Shown here piece by piece: positions 25,918-34,364 of a stretch of 64,000 nucleotides of DNA. The stretch's first letter is position 1. Every line of letters begins with the position of its first letter. The stretch is taken from the NCBI GenBank assembly GCA_030824495.1, contig JAVBXP010000018.1, positions 62,001-126,000 on the forward strand. The letters are read 5' to 3'. Origin of the DNA: a bacterium. GTDB lineage: Bacteria; Pseudomonadota; Alphaproteobacteria; Caulobacterales; Caulobacteraceae. Both the position numbers and the translations under genes were made by a program. Under the pieces are notes generated by a model, which was not told the DNA's origin, did no database searches, and saw nothing but the letters and a program-made list of their open reading frames with translations.

Positions 25918-26571
25918 TCAGGCTTGGAAGCCAGCCTCGGCGAAGTCGAGCATGCGCTTGAGCAGGGCGTCCACATCGCCCTCGCGAGTCGCGCCGTCCG
26001 ACAGCACATGCAGGCGGTCAAACTCGGCGAAGCGGTTGTTGTGGACCATGCCAAGGCAGAAGTGCAGCCGCCAGTAGACGCTCTCGCGCGGCAGGTCGGG
26101 GCAGGCCGCGATCAGGGCGTCGGAGAACCGCGCCAAGTGACTGACGTCGTTGGTCAGGGCCTCGCGCATTTCGGCGGTGCCTTCGCTGCGAGAGCGAATG
26201 ATGAACTGCACCGAGATCCGCCGGTCGTTGTCGGGCGACGCCCACTTCAGCGGCGGGGCGAACAAGGCCTCGAGGATTTCGCGCACCGGCGGCTTGCCGG
26301 CGTTGCGGTCGTTCGCCTCGTGCAGCATCCGGGCGCGTTCGCGGTTCAGTTCCGCCGTGCGCCGGCGGAAGATCTCGAACAGCAGCGCGTCTTTTGACCC
26401 GAAGTGGTAGTTCACCGAGGCGAGATTCACGCCCGCGTCGGCGGTGATGTCGCGGACCGAGACGTTCTGGAAGCCGTGCAACGCGAACAGCCGTTCAGCC
26501 GCGCAGAAGACCGCCGCCTTGGTGGCGGCCTCGTGGGCCTCTCCGGTATCGTCGACCTTGACGGTGTCCAC
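25918..26571 (-). CDS. TetR/AcrR family regulator
   Basis: About 217 residues. The N-terminal helix-turn-helix reads ATKAAVFCAAERLFALHGFQNVSVRDITADAGVNLASVNYHFGSKDALLFEIF, complete for TetR. The C-terminal ligand domain resembles the CecR/YbiH-like group in having FIIRSRSEGTAEMREAL. The GTG at 26571 has GAGAG eight bases before it; a TTG five codons upstream overlaps the probable operator. The gene reads away from the VWA gene, and an inverted repeat TGTCACA/TGTGACA right upstream suggests it represses itself. Its other targets are not evident. Confidence 0.88.
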   Translation of the reverse strand: MDTVKVDDTGEAHEAATKAAVFCAAERLFALHGFQNVSVRDITADAGVNLASVNYHFGSKDALLFEIFRRRTAELNRERARMLHEANDRNAGKPPVREILEALFAPPLKWASPDNDRRISVQFIIRSRSEGTAEMREALTNDVSHLARFSDALIAACPDLPRESVYWRLHFCLGMVHNNRFAEFDRLHVLSDGATREGDVDALLKRMLDFAEAGFQA

Positions 26572-26587
26572 TGGCGAATCTCTCAAA

Positions 26588-26614
26588 TGTCACATCAACT
26601 TAGTAGGTGTGACA
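26588..26614. promoter_or_regulatory. Probable TetR operator
   Basis: TGTCACA (26588-26594) and TGTGACA (26608-26614) form an inverted repeat with a 13-base spacer just upstream of the TetR start, the only AT-rich patch between the two minus-strand genes. Confidence 0.6.
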
Positions 26615-26633
26615 CAAACCGCGCTGCGGCGCG

Positions 26634-27824
26634 CTAGCGCGACAGTTCCCGCATGGCCTTGTCCAGCCCCTCGATGGTCAGGGGGAACATGCGGTCGCCG
26701 ACCAGTTGCTTCATGACCTCGATGGAGGGGGTGTAGTCCCAATGCCTTTCGGCGGTGGGGTTCAGCCAGATCATGTTCTCGTAGATCTTGGCGACACGAT
26801 CCATCCAGATCGCGCCGGCCTCTTCATTCCAGTGCTCCACCGACCCGCCTGGATAGGTGATTTCGTAAGGGCTCATGGTCGCGTCCCCAACGAATATGAC
26901 TTTGTAATCGCTGGAATATTTGTGGAGGATGTCCCAGGTGTTCAGCTTCTCGGCGTGACGGCGCCGATTGTCCTTCCACACGTTCTCATAGAGACAGTTG
27001 TGGAAGTAGTAGAACTCCATGTTCTTGAACTCGCTTCGCGCGGCCGAGAACAGCTCCTCACAAATCTTGATATGGCTATCCATCGAGCCGCCGATGTCGA
27101 AGAAGATCAGCACGCTGATCTTATTGCGGCGTTCCGGGCGCAGATGGATATCCAGATAGCCCTTCTCCGCGGTGCCGCGGATGGTGCCGTTCATATCCAG
27201 TTCCTCGGCGGCGCCCTCGCGGACCCATTTGCGCAGTCGGCGCAGGGCGACCTTGATGTTGCGGGTGCCGAGCTCGACGCTGTCGTCGAGGTTCTTGTAT
27301 TCGCGCTTGTCCCAGACCTTCACGGCCTTGCCGTGACGGCCCTTGTCCTGGCCGATGCGGATGCCTTCAGGGTGATAGCCATTGGCGCCGAACGGTGAGC
27401 TGCCGTCGCCCTTCTGGCCGTTCTGGCCCTTGCCTTCACCGTCGCCATCGCCCTCTTCGCGCTGCTTGCGCATTTGTTCGGCGAGGGCTTCCATCAGTTT
27501 GTCGAAGCCGCCCATGGCCTCGATCTGGGCCTTTTCCTCGTCGGTGAGGAACTGATCGGAAATTCGCTTCAGCCATTCGGCGGGAATATCGGCCGTCCCG
27601 ACGCCCTGGGTCTTGTCCAGGCCCTTGAAGACTTGGCCGAACACCTGGTCGAACTTGTCGAGGTTCTTCTCGTCCTTCACCAGGGCCGAGCGGGCGAGAT
27701 AGTAGAAGTCTTCCACATTGCGATCGATGACGACCTTGTCGAGCGCCTCCATCAGCATGAGGTACTCTTTCAGCGACACCGGGACCTTGGCTTCGCGCAG
27801 CTCGGTGAAAAAGCGCATAAACAT
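26634..27824 (-). CDS. VWA domain protein, CoxE-like
   Basis: 396 residues from an ATG beginning MFMRFFTELREAKVPVSLKEYL, the usual start of this family. The middle is low complexity and charged (REEGDGDGEGKGQNGQKGDGS, a flexible linker). The C-terminal von Willebrand A domain has IFFDIGGSMDSHIKICEELFSAA, a variant metal-binding DxGxS, and VIFVGDATMSPYEI. Such proteins normally pair with MoxR AAA+ ATPases as chaperones inserting metals or cofactors; no MoxR gene lies within this window next to it. The gene stands alone between merC and tetR. It is cytoplasmic with no signal. Confidence 0.85.
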   Translation of the reverse strand: MFMRFFTELREAKVPVSLKEYLMLMEALDKVVIDRNVEDFYYLARSALVKDEKNLDKFDQVFGQVFKGLDKTQGVGTADIPAEWLKRISDQFLTDEEKAQIEAMGGFDKLMEALAEQMRKQREEGDGDGEGKGQNGQKGDGSSPFGANGYHPEGIRIGQDKGRHGKAVKVWDKREYKNLDDSVELGTRNIKVALRRLRKWVREGAAEELDMNGTIRGTAEKGYLDIHLRPERRNKISVLIFFDIGGSMDSHIKICEELFSAARSEFKNMEFYYFHNCLYENVWKDNRRRHAEKLNTWDILHKYSSDYKVIFVGDATMSPYEITYPGGSVEHWNEEAGAIWMDRVAKIYENMIWLNPTAERHWDYTPSIEVMKQLVGDRMFPLTIEGLDKAMRELSR

Positions 27825-27943
27825 GGGCAGGCTTCCCAAATAGGGGGACGAACAGGTGTTTGACTTCAGAAGATGAAGCCGCCGACCGCCGTTGTCCAGC
27901 ACGCCTTGCGGACCGCTGGCATTCGCCGCACGCCGCCCAGTGA

Positions 27944-28300
27944 TTAGTGCGCGTGCCGCCGCTTCCAGTTGAAGACGTGGGCGAGCGCCAGAAGCAGGCT
28001 GCCGGACACGGTCAGCGCGGTCTCATGAGCATGGAACGGCCAGATCCCAAGGCCCATCAGCGACAGGCCGCCGAGCGCCAGCGCGATCACCGCCGGCCGT
28101 TGGCCACGCCGCCACAGGGCCATGGCCGAGAGCGGCGCCGCCATGACGATCACGGCGACATGGACCCACTCGGCCTCCGCCCAGGCCGCCAGGAGGGGGG
28201 AGAAGGCGGCGACCAGGGGGAGGGCCAGGCAGTGAGCCAGGCAGAGGCCAGACAGGCTGATGGCTGAAGCGTCGAGAAGGGACGTGGAAGCGGTCTTCAA
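27944..28300 (-). CDS. MerC family membrane protein
   Basis: 118 residues with four hydrophobic segments. SGLCLAHCLALPLV has the C20/C24 pair with H23 that in MerC proteins lies in the first helices and binds metal. The start is a TTG with GAGGGA five bases upstream; no ATG fits. MerC moves Hg(II), and stand-alone chromosomal members may move zinc or other metals. A Zur-box-like palindrome 41 bases upstream supports zinc-responsive control. Confidence 0.83.
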   Translation of the reverse strand: MKTASTSLLDASAISLSGLCLAHCLALPLVAAFSPLLAAWAEAEWVHVAVIVMAAPLSAMALWRRGQRPAVIALALGGLSLMGLGIWPFHAHETALTVSGSLLLALAHVFNWKRRHAH

Positions 28301-28340
28301 AAGTCCCTCGCTCGGCTAGCCGTCATCGTCGCGGCCAGTC

Positions 28341-28362
28341 GTATGTAATATTATAACGTATC
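28341..28362. promoter_or_regulatory. Zur-box-like palindrome upstream of merC
   Basis: On the minus strand GATACGTTATAATATTACAT is followed by AC. The core TTATAATAT(T/A)A palindrome resembles the alphaproteobacterial Zur consensus with ATGTTATA half-sites. It sits 41 bases before the TTG start, where a repressor operator would be expected. Confidence 0.6.
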
Positions 28363-28376
28363 GCGTCAACCAGCCG

Positions 28377-29372
28377 TCAGGATTTTTCGCTGTCCAGGGT
28401 CGCCATCATTGGAGCCGGATAGCGCTCGCCGGCCGCCGCGCCCTTCGGAGCGGCCGCCTCGATCGCCGCCAGGTCGGCGGGCGTAAGCTTGAGGGTCCGC
28501 GCGCCCAGAGCTTCGTTAAGGCGATCGCGGCGGCGGGCCCCGACCAGCGGGACGATGTCGTCACCCTGCGCCAGCACCCAGGCGATGGCGATCTGGGCGA
28601 CGGTGGCGCCCTTGGCTGTGGCGACGCCGCGCAAAGCCTCGACCAAGTTCAGGTTGTGATCGAGGTTTTCGCCCTGGAAGCGAGGGCTTATGCTGCGGAT
28701 ATCTCCCGCCGCCGATTGCTCCTTTGTCCAGTGACCGCTGATCAGGCCGCGGGCGAGTACGCCATAGGCGGTGATCCCAATGCCCAGTTCGCGGCAGGTC
28801 GCCAGGATGCCGTCCTCGATCCCGCGCGAGATCAGCGAGTATTCGATCTGCAGATCGACGATGGGGTGAACGGCCGCGGCGCGGCGAATGGTGTCGGCGC
28901 CCACCTCCGAGAGGCCGATGTGGCGCACGTAGCCGGCCTGCACCAGGTCTGCGATGGCGCCCACCGTGTCCTCGATGGGAACCGCCGGGTCCAGGCGCGC
29001 GGGGCGGTAGACGTCGATATAGTCGACCCCCAGCCGCTTCAGGCTGTAGGCCGCCGCGGCCTTCAGTGCCTTGGGGCTGGCGTCGTAGCCAAGCCACATT
29101 CCGTCCGGCCCGCGTTGAGCGCCGAACTTGACGCTGATGATGAGGTCCTCCCGCCGGCGGCCCTTGAGGCCTTCGGCGATCAGCATCTCGTTGTGCCCCA
29201 TTCCATAGAAGTCGCCGGTGTCGAGCAGGGTGATCCCGGCGTCCATGGCCGCGGCCATCGTGGCCAGGCTCTCTTGGCGATCAGAGGGGCCGTAGAGGTC
29301 GGACATGCCCATGCAGCCGAGGCCGAGAGCGGAGGTGGCGGGGCCGGCGGCGCCCAGTTGGCGAATGTTCAT
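28377..29372 (-). CDS. Aldo/keto reductase with altered tetrad
   Basis: 331 residues of the AKR (beta/alpha)8 barrel. D and Y of the tetrad are in LLDTGDFYGMGHNE and K is in ISVKFGAQ. The usual histidine in the DLYYQHRxDP motif is replaced: here DVYRPARLDP, with A at the histidine place. This appears to be normal for one subfamily, but it changes the oxyanion site. The NADPH-binding end is PLVGARRRDRLNEALGA. The ATG has AAGGA eight bases before it. A LysR gene is divergent and probably regulates it. Confidence 0.88.
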   Translation of the reverse strand: MNIRQLGAAGPATSALGLGCMGMSDLYGPSDRQESLATMAAAMDAGITLLDTGDFYGMGHNEMLIAEGLKGRRREDLIISVKFGAQRGPDGMWLGYDASPKALKAAAAYSLKRLGVDYIDVYRPARLDPAVPIEDTVGAIADLVQAGYVRHIGLSEVGADTIRRAAAVHPIVDLQIEYSLISRGIEDGILATCRELGIGITAYGVLARGLISGHWTKEQSAAGDIRSISPRFQGENLDHNLNLVEALRGVATAKGATVAQIAIAWVLAQGDDIVPLVGARRRDRLNEALGARTLKLTPADLAAIEAAAPKGAAAGERYPAPMMATLDSEKS

Positions 29373-29417
29373 TGGTTGATCCTTCACGAAGCTGACGAGA
29401 AGGTGGCGCCATGTTGT

Positions 29418-29468
29418 TTGTGCGATAATCTGCATAGTTGAGAACAAACTGTTCGAGATTTCGCACAA
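29418..29468. promoter_or_regulatory. Inverted repeat in the AKR/LysR divergent promoter
   Basis: TTGTGCGA (29418-29425) and TCGCACAA (29461-29468) are perfect inverted copies separated by 35 bases, and the similarity extends inward (TAATC against GATT). The second copy touches the LysR start codon. Spaced sites of this kind suit a LysR tetramer binding two dyads. Confidence 0.6.
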
Positions 29469-30349
29469 TGAACCTGGCCGATCTCGACGCCTTCTCCGCC
29501 GTCGCGCGTCATCGCAGCTTTCGCCGGGCGGCCGCCGAACGTGGCGTCGCGCCCTCCAGCATGTCGAAGAGCGTTCGAGATCTCGAGGCCCGGCTGGGCG
29601 TGCGGCTGCTGAACAGGACCACACGCAGCGTCGCGCCCACCGCGGCGGGGCAGCGCCTGCTGGACCGGTTGTCGCCGGCCCTTTCGGAGATCGCCGCGGC
29701 GGTCGATCAGGTCGCCGATGAACCCGGAGAGCCAGCCGGAACCGTCCGGATCAACGCGCCGGAACCGGCGGTCGAACTGATCCTTGCGCCGCTGGTCGCC
29801 GAATTCCTGGCCACGTACCCAAAGGTCCGGCTGGAGGTCGTCGCCGAGGCGGCCTTTGTCGACATCGTCAAGGCCGGCTTCGACGCCGGAGTGCGATGGG
29901 ACGAAAGCCTGGCGCAGGACATGATCGCCGTCTCGCTCGGCGCGCCGCAACGCTACGCCCTCGTCGCCGCGCCAGAGGTGATCGCCCAGTACGGCGCGCC
30001 GTCCGCACCTCGCGACCTGCTGACCAAGCCGTGTGTGAGGATACGTTTCCCCAGCGGCGTCATGCCGGCGTGGGAGTTCGAGCGAGATCGGGTGACGACC
30101 AAGATCGAACCCGAGGCGCGGCTGGTGACCACCAGCCTGTCGCTACTCCTGCGGGCGGCGTTGGACGGCGTCGGGTTTTGCTCGGCCTTCGAGGGGCAGG
30201 TGCGCGAACATATTGCGGCGGGTCGATTGGTGAGCGTCATGGAGGATTGGCTGCCGCCATTTCCCGCCCCGTTCCTCTACTATCCCAGCCGCGACGTGCC
30301 GAGCGCGCTGCGCGCGTTCATCGATTTCATGAAGCAGCGGGCGTCTTAG
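29468..30349 (+). CDS. LysR family transcriptional regulator
   Basis: 293 residues. The N-terminal winged helix-turn-helix is complete: MNLADLDAFSAVARHRSFRRAAAERGVAPSSMSKSVRDLEARLGVRLLNRTTRSVAPTAAGQRLL. The effector domain is of the PBP2_CrgA type with PAGTVRINAPEPAV and ASYP-like patterns. The ATG at 29468 overlaps one arm of the operator. It is divergent from the aldo/keto reductase, the classic arrangement of a LysR regulator and its target. The inducer is unknown. Confidence 0.92.
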   Translation: MNLADLDAFSAVARHRSFRRAAAERGVAPSSMSKSVRDLEARLGVRLLNRTTRSVAPTAAGQRLLDRLSPALSEIAAAVDQVADEPGEPAGTVRINAPEPAVELILAPLVAEFLATYPKVRLEVVAEAAFVDIVKAGFDAGVRWDESLAQDMIAVSLGAPQRYALVAAPEVIAQYGAPSAPRDLLTKPCVRIRFPSGVMPAWEFERDRVTTKIEPEARLVTTSLSLLLRAALDGVGFCSAFEGQVREHIAAGRLVSVMEDWLPPFPAPFLYYPSRDVPSALRAFIDFMKQRAS

Positions 30350-30855
30350 GCCGGCATCGCCTTCAACTTGCGCCAAACCGTCATGCGCGACACGCCGAGG
30401 CGCCGTGCGATCTCCACCGGGCCGACGCCGGCGGCCTGCAAGGCCCGGATATCGTCCGTTGGAGCCCCTTTACGGCGACGAGCGCCGCACGGAGGCTCGA
30501 CTGAAGCGAACGCCTCCAGCGCCGCGCGCAGCGCGCGGCCGCCTTCGCCTTGGCTGCAGATTTCGGACTCAACGACGAACAGGGTCGCGCCACGCGCCTC
30601 AAGTCGATCGATGACGTCGAGAAGGTCACGGCTGGAGGCCGCAAGGTGGTTCAGGCGGGTGACCACGAGCTGATCGCCTTCGCCAATGAAGTCCAGAATC
30701 GAAGTCAGCACCGCCGCCCCGTCCGCCACCGGCCCGGCGGGCTCTTCAGCCCGGACCACATGGCATCCGATCGTTTTCAGTACTGCAGTGTCTTGCGCCG
30801 AACGCTCGTCGCGCAGGCGCACATAACCAATTTTCAGCATCCCACCCGTCGCCAC
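30346..30855 (-). CDS. Serine-recombinase-like protein with lost catalytic residues
   Basis: 169 residues from a GTG (an ATG five codons on is the alternative). The N-terminal domain has the resolvase/invertase fold pattern: IGYVRLRDERSAQDTAVLKTIGC, then DQLVVTRLNHLAASSRDLLDVIDRLEARGATLFVV. In active enzymes the start reads GYxRVS and the later motif RLDRLxR. Here the nucleophilic serine is R15, and D, R and R become N69, H70 and A73. A Hin-like helix-turn-helix closes the protein: GVGPVEIARRLGVSRMTVWRKLK. It probably binds DNA without recombining it. It lies next to an AT-rich 130-base gap. Confidence 0.85.
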   Translation of the reverse strand: MATGGMLKIGYVRLRDERSAQDTAVLKTIGCHVVRAEEPAGPVADGAAVLTSILDFIGEGDQLVVTRLNHLAASSRDLLDVIDRLEARGATLFVVESEICSQGEGGRALRAALEAFASVEPPCGARRRKGAPTDDIRALQAAGVGPVEIARRLGVSRMTVWRKLKAMPA

Positions 30856-30988
30856 AAGCTACTGCGATGATTGGGGGGAACCTGACAAAATGTAACGTCA
30901 AGGTCAAAGTCTAGGTTGTTAAATCGCAGCAATATTTCTCTAATTGCCCTCAGCTATTCAACAAATTCTGCAATCGGAACCGCGAAAC
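30856..30988. other. AT-rich intergenic region upstream of the recombinase-like gene
   Basis: Runs such as TGACAAAATGTAACGTCAAGGTCAAAG and TTAAATCGCAGCAATATTTC make this patch clearly richer in A and T than the rest of the window. It holds the promoter of the recombinase-like gene. A direct half-repeat GTCAAGGTCAAAGTC is visible near 30897, but no clear attachment-site core is seen. Confidence 0.45.
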
Positions 30989-31528
30989 TCACGCAATGGT
31001 GGAATTTGTTTGCGCAACACGCCTTAAAATGAACTCGTGATCGACGGTCGAGCCCACCTTGAAGCCGTACTCTCCAACCTTGGCGAAGCCATGCCGAGCA
31101 TAGAATTTCTGGGCTCCAAGGTTCTCAGACCAGACGCCGATCCACAGATCGCGCGGCCCGTCGCGCTCCAGCCACGCCATGACTTCGGCAAACAACCGAC
31201 CGCCGACGCCGCCATTCTGCGAGGACTTCAACAAGTAGAACCGCTTGAGTTCGCCGCACGCAGGCGTGACCTCGGCGTGGGGGAGGGCGCAAGGGCCCGC
31301 CAACGCGTAGCCCACGATCTGTCCGCCGGTCTCGACCACCCAAATCGCCTTCTTGGGATCGGCCAGATCGGCTTTGGTCTGATTGAGGCTATAGGCTTCC
31401 GCCAGGAACCCGGCGAGGTCCTCGGGCGGATAGAGGTGAGCGAACGTCTCGCTGAAGGTTCGCGCGCCGATTTCAGCGACAGCTTGCGCATCGGCGACGT
31501 CGGCGCGGCGGATCACAGGTTCCTGCAT
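30989..31528 (-). CDS. GNAT family N-acetyltransferase
   Basis: About 179 residues. [31 protein letters not shown] opens the domain and the acetyl-CoA loop is [20 protein letters not shown] (the expected Q/RxxGxG/A in slightly altered form), then [30 protein letters not shown], the classic last strands. ATG at 31528 is preferred to one 13 codons upstream, which would overlap the deacetylase gene. Substrates may be polyamines, peptides or antibiotics; none can be assigned. It diverges from a deacetylase-family gene with 37 bases between, so an acetylation/deacetylation pair is possible but not shown. Confidence 0.85.
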   Translation of the reverse strand: MQEPVIRRADVADAQAVAEIGARTFSETFAHLYPPEDLAGFLAEAYSLNQTKADLADPKKAIWVVETGGQIVGYALAGPCALPHAEVTPACGELKRFYLLKSSQNGGVGGRLFAEVMAWLERDGPRDLWIGVWSENLGAQKFYARHGFAKVGEYGFKVGSTVDHEFILRRVAQTNSTIA

Positions 31529-31565
31529 TCGGCTTAGCGGCCTCGGTAGGTTAGGGTGGGATTCC

Positions 31566-32489
31566 ATGGACACCGCCCTCTACACCCATCCCGACATGCT
31601 GGACCATCGTCCAGGCGAGGGCCATCACGAGCGGCCGGCGCGACTGACCGCGGTTCTGGACGCCCTGGCTGACAGCGACCTGCGGCTGGCTCCGCACGAC
31701 GCGCCGTTGGTGACCCGCGCGGATCTGGAGCTGGCCCACAGGGGGAGCTACGTCGACGGGATCTTTGATGCCGCGCCCAGCGCCGGGACGCTCCGGCTTG
31801 ACGACGACACCTATATGTCGCCGGGCAGTCTGATCGCCGCGCGGCGCGCAGCGGGCGCGGTCGTCCAGGCGGTGCGGGATGTCGCCTCGGGTCAGGTTCA
31901 GCGCGCCTTTTGCGCCGTGCGGCCGCCGGGGCACCATGCCGAGCCGGCCCTGCCGATGGGTTTTTGCATTTTCTCCAATGTCGCCATCGCCGCGCGGGCC
32001 GCGCAGGCGGCCGGGCTGCAACGGGTCGCGGTCGTCGATTTCGATGTCCATCACGGCAATGGCACCCAGGCGGTGTTCGGCGGGCGCGAGGACCTGTTCT
32101 TCGCCTCGGTCCAGCAGTGGCCGATGTGGCCGGGTACGGGCCATCCGTCCGAGCCGGTTCCGGGCAACATCCGGAACGCCGTGGTGGCGCCCGGCGCGCC
32201 CCGCGAAGCGTGGCGCAAGGAATTTGAGGGCTTGATGTCACATGTCGACGCCTTCGCCCCTGATCTGATCATCGTTTCGGCCGGCTTCGACGCCCATGTG
32301 CGCGATCCGATCGGCGATTCCAGCCAAAGCCTGGAGGCGGAGGATTTCGCCTGGGCGACGCGGGCTATCATGAGTGTTGCGCAGGCTCATAGCAGCGGCC
32401 GGGTTGTTTCCTCGCTCGAGGGCGGTTACGACCTGGAAGCTCTAGGCCGTTCTGCACTCGCGCACGTTCAGGCTCTCTCGCAGGGGTGA
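31566..32489 (+). CDS. Histone-deacetylase-family (acetoin-utilization-like) hydrolase
   Basis: 307 residues of arginase/deacetylase fold. Landmark residues include the catalytic His pair in [18 protein letters not shown], zinc-binding D and H in [13 protein letters not shown], and the third ligand D in [11 protein letters not shown]. The closing YDLEALGRS sits in the usual LEGGYD motif. These enzymes deacetylate acetylated polyamines or lysines in the cytoplasm. A GTG in the next gene overlaps its stop, hinting at co-transcription with a phosphatase. The short divergent gap to the acetyltransferase must contain both promoters. Confidence 0.92.
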   Translation: MDTALYTHPDMLDHRPGEGHHERPARLTAVLDALADSDLRLAPHDAPLVTRADLELAHRGSYVDGIFDAAPSAGTLRLDDDTYMSPGSLIAARRAAGAVVQAVRDVASGQVQRAFCAVRPPGHHAEPALPMGFCIFSNVAIAARAAQAAGLQRVAVVDFDVHHGNGTQAVFGGREDLFFASVQQWPMWPGTGHPSEPVPGNIRNAVVAPGAPREAWRKEFEGLMSHVDAFAPDLIIVSAGFDAHVRDPIGDSSQSLEAEDFAWATRAIMSVAQAHSSGRVVSSLEGGYDLEALGRSALAHVQALSQG

Positions 32490-32530
32490 AGGGCGAGTCC
32501 GGGTTGCTCGAATCTGGGCGTTCGAATGAT

Positions 32531-33148
32531 ATGGCCGACGCTTTGACCGCCGACCTTCCAAAAACCGCAGCCACCCGTCCGGGCTCGATTCTCCTGGCTC
32601 GCCATGGCGAGCCAGACATCGCGCGCGACGTGATGCTGAACGCGCGCGGCTATGAGGACTATTGGGGGCGCTACGAGGAACTGGGAATCCGGCCGGGCCA
32701 GACGCCGCCGCGCGAGCTGCTGGAGCAGGCCGCCAAGGCCGACGTCATCATCTCCTCGGTGCGCAGGCGCTCGATCGAAAGCACGCAGGCCCTGGTGGGC
32801 GGGCGCGAATTCGCCCGCAATCCGATCTTCGTCGAGGCGCCGTTGCCCGCGCCGGGCTTCCCGGGCTTCCTGAAGATGTCGCCCAAGGTGTGGGGCTTCA
32901 CGGCCCGCTTCTGGTGGTGGTTCTTCAACCACCACGCCGGCCAGGAGACCCGCGCCGAGGCCGAGTCCCGCGCCGACCAAGCCGCCGATCTGATCGTGGA
33001 ACTGGCTGAGCAGGGCCAAGACGTCATGGTGCTGGCGCATGGCTTCTTCAATTTCATGATCGGCCGATCGCTGCGTAAGCGGGGTTGGCGACTGACGGCC
33101 AACCAGGGTTGGAAGTATTGGTCCACCCGTCGCTTCGAGCGCGGCTGA
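32531..33148 (+). CDS. Histidine phosphatase family protein
   Basis: 205 residues. LLARHGEPD provides the R24-H25-G26 phosphohistidine motif and MVLAHGFFNFMIG the second histidine. SSVRRRSIESTQALVGG is the arginine-bearing middle. WGFTARFWWWFFNHHAG is unusually aromatic and could touch a membrane. The start is taken at ATG 32531; a GTG 15 codons upstream overlaps the deacetylase stop. The substrate is unknown; the branch includes SixA-like and phosphoglycerate-mutase-like proteins. Confidence 0.86.
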   Translation: MADALTADLPKTAATRPGSILLARHGEPDIARDVMLNARGYEDYWGRYEELGIRPGQTPPRELLEQAAKADVIISSVRRRSIESTQALVGGREFARNPIFVEAPLPAPGFPGFLKMSPKVWGFTARFWWWFFNHHAGQETRAEAESRADQAADLIVELAEQGQDVMVLAHGFFNFMIGRSLRKRGWRLTANQGWKYWSTRRFERG

Positions 33149-33214
33149 CGCCTCAGGGCGTTGCGGCTGCCGATCCCCGTCTCTAACGTGCTTGCTTCTC
33201 AAGGATTTTTTCAA

Positions 33215-33457
33215 ATGGCCGACGTCGCCGACATCGATGCTCTGTCCTTCGAGCAGGCTCTCGCAGAGTTGGAACGCATTGTCGGTCAACTGGAGTCCGG
33301 CCAGGCCCCGCTGGAGCAATCCATCGAGCTCTACGAGCGCGGCGCCCTGCTGAAAGCCCATTGCGAGAAGCGTCTGGAGGCCGCGCGCCTGCGGGTCGAG
33401 AAGATCGTGGTGGGCGCGGGCGGCCAGGTGGGCGTCGAGCCGGCTGAGTTCAACTGA
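33215..33457 (+). CDS. xseB: Exodeoxyribonuclease VII small subunit
   Basis: 80 residues, the family's usual length. [34 protein letters not shown] is the XseB hallmark, followed by [20 protein letters not shown]. It forms the coiled-coil helical assembly around XseA in exonuclease VII. AAGGA is nine bases upstream. It heads the xseB-ispA-dxs operon, a gene order shared widely in proteobacteria. xseA is not in this window. Confidence 0.95.
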   Translation: MADVADIDALSFEQALAELERIVGQLESGQAPLEQSIELYERGALLKAHCEKRLEAARLRVEKIVVGAGGQVGVEPAEFN

Positions 33458-33458
33458 G

Positions 33459-34337
33459 ATGGCCCTCGCCCAGCGTGTAGCCGAGGCCGCCGATCTGGTG
33501 ACGGTGGCGCTCGACGAGTTGCTGCATCGCGCCGAGGGACCGGAGGCCCGGCTGACCGAAGCCATGCGCTATGCGGCGCTGGGTCCGGGCAAGCGGCTGC
33601 GGCCGTTCTTCGCCATCGAGACCGGCAGGATGTTCGACCTGGACGAGCGGGCGGTGCTGCGCGCCGCCTGCGCGCTGGAGTGCATTCAGGCCTACAGCCT
33701 GGTCCACGACGACTTGCCCTGCATGGACGACGACGACATGCGCCGCGGCCGGCCGACCGTCCACAAGGCCTATGACGAGGCCACCGCCGTGCTGGTTGGC
33801 GATGCTCTGCAGACCGTGGCTTTCGAGATCCTCGCTCATCCCGACACCCACAAGGACGGCAATGTCCGGGCCGAGATGGTGCTGCGCCTGGCCCTGGCCT
33901 CCGGCGCACGCGGCATGTGCGGCGGCCAGATGATCGACATGCTGGGCGTGCGTGACGACCTCGGCGCGGTGGCGCGCATGCAGCGGTTGAAGACCGGCGC
34001 GCTGATCGCGGTGTCTTTCGAACTGCCGCTGATCATGGCCCACGCGGGCGAGGCCGAGCGGCACGCCCTGATGGCCTTCGCCCAGGACATCGGCCTGGCC
34101 TATCAGATCGTGGACGACCTGCTGGACGCCGAGGGTGACAGCGCCGCGCTTGGCAAGAAAGCCGGCAAGGACGCCGACAAGGGCAAGGCCAACTATGTCA
34201 CCCTGCTGGGCGCGGAGGCCGCGCGCGAGCGCCTAAGTCTTCTGGCCGAGCAGACCAAAGCACACCTGGACCCGTTCGGCTCGCGGGCCGAATTCCTGCG
34301 GGCCAGCGTGGATTTCGTGCTAGATCGCCGAAACTAA
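33459..34337 (+). CDS. ispA: Farnesyl diphosphate synthase (polyprenyl synthetase)
   Basis: 292 residues. The first aspartate-rich motif is in [22 protein letters not shown] and the second in [23 protein letters not shown] is the substrate lysine/arginine motif. Chain-elongation to C15 is the usual product in this operon; the aromatic pair before the first motif (AYSLVHDD) is consistent. It condenses isopentenyl diphosphate with dimethylallyl and geranyl diphosphate in the cytoplasm. It begins one base after the xseB stop and is followed by dxs, the enzyme that starts the same pathway. Confidence 0.94.
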   Translation: MALAQRVAEAADLVTVALDELLHRAEGPEARLTEAMRYAALGPGKRLRPFFAIETGRMFDLDERAVLRAACALECIQAYSLVHDDLPCMDDDDMRRGRPTVHKAYDEATAVLVGDALQTVAFEILAHPDTHKDGNVRAEMVLRLALASGARGMCGGQMIDMLGVRDDLGAVARMQRLKTGALIAVSFELPLIMAHAGEAERHALMAFAQDIGLAYQIVDDLLDAEGDSAALGKKAGKDADKGKANYVTLLGAEAARERLSLLAEQTKAHLDPFGSRAEFLRASVDFVLDRRN

Positions 34338-34364
34338 ATTCAAAGCAGCAACATTCGTTTAGAC

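Noticed and set aside
30346..31000. A mobile element carrying the recombinase
   Set aside because: No terminal repeats, transposase, cargo or direct target duplication are visible, and the recombinase lacks its catalytic residues.
31529..32489. A toxin-antitoxin pair formed by the GNAT protein and its neighbour
   Set aside because: The acetyltransferase has no adjacent DUF1778-type antitoxin; the divergent gene is a deacetylase-family hydrolase of full length.
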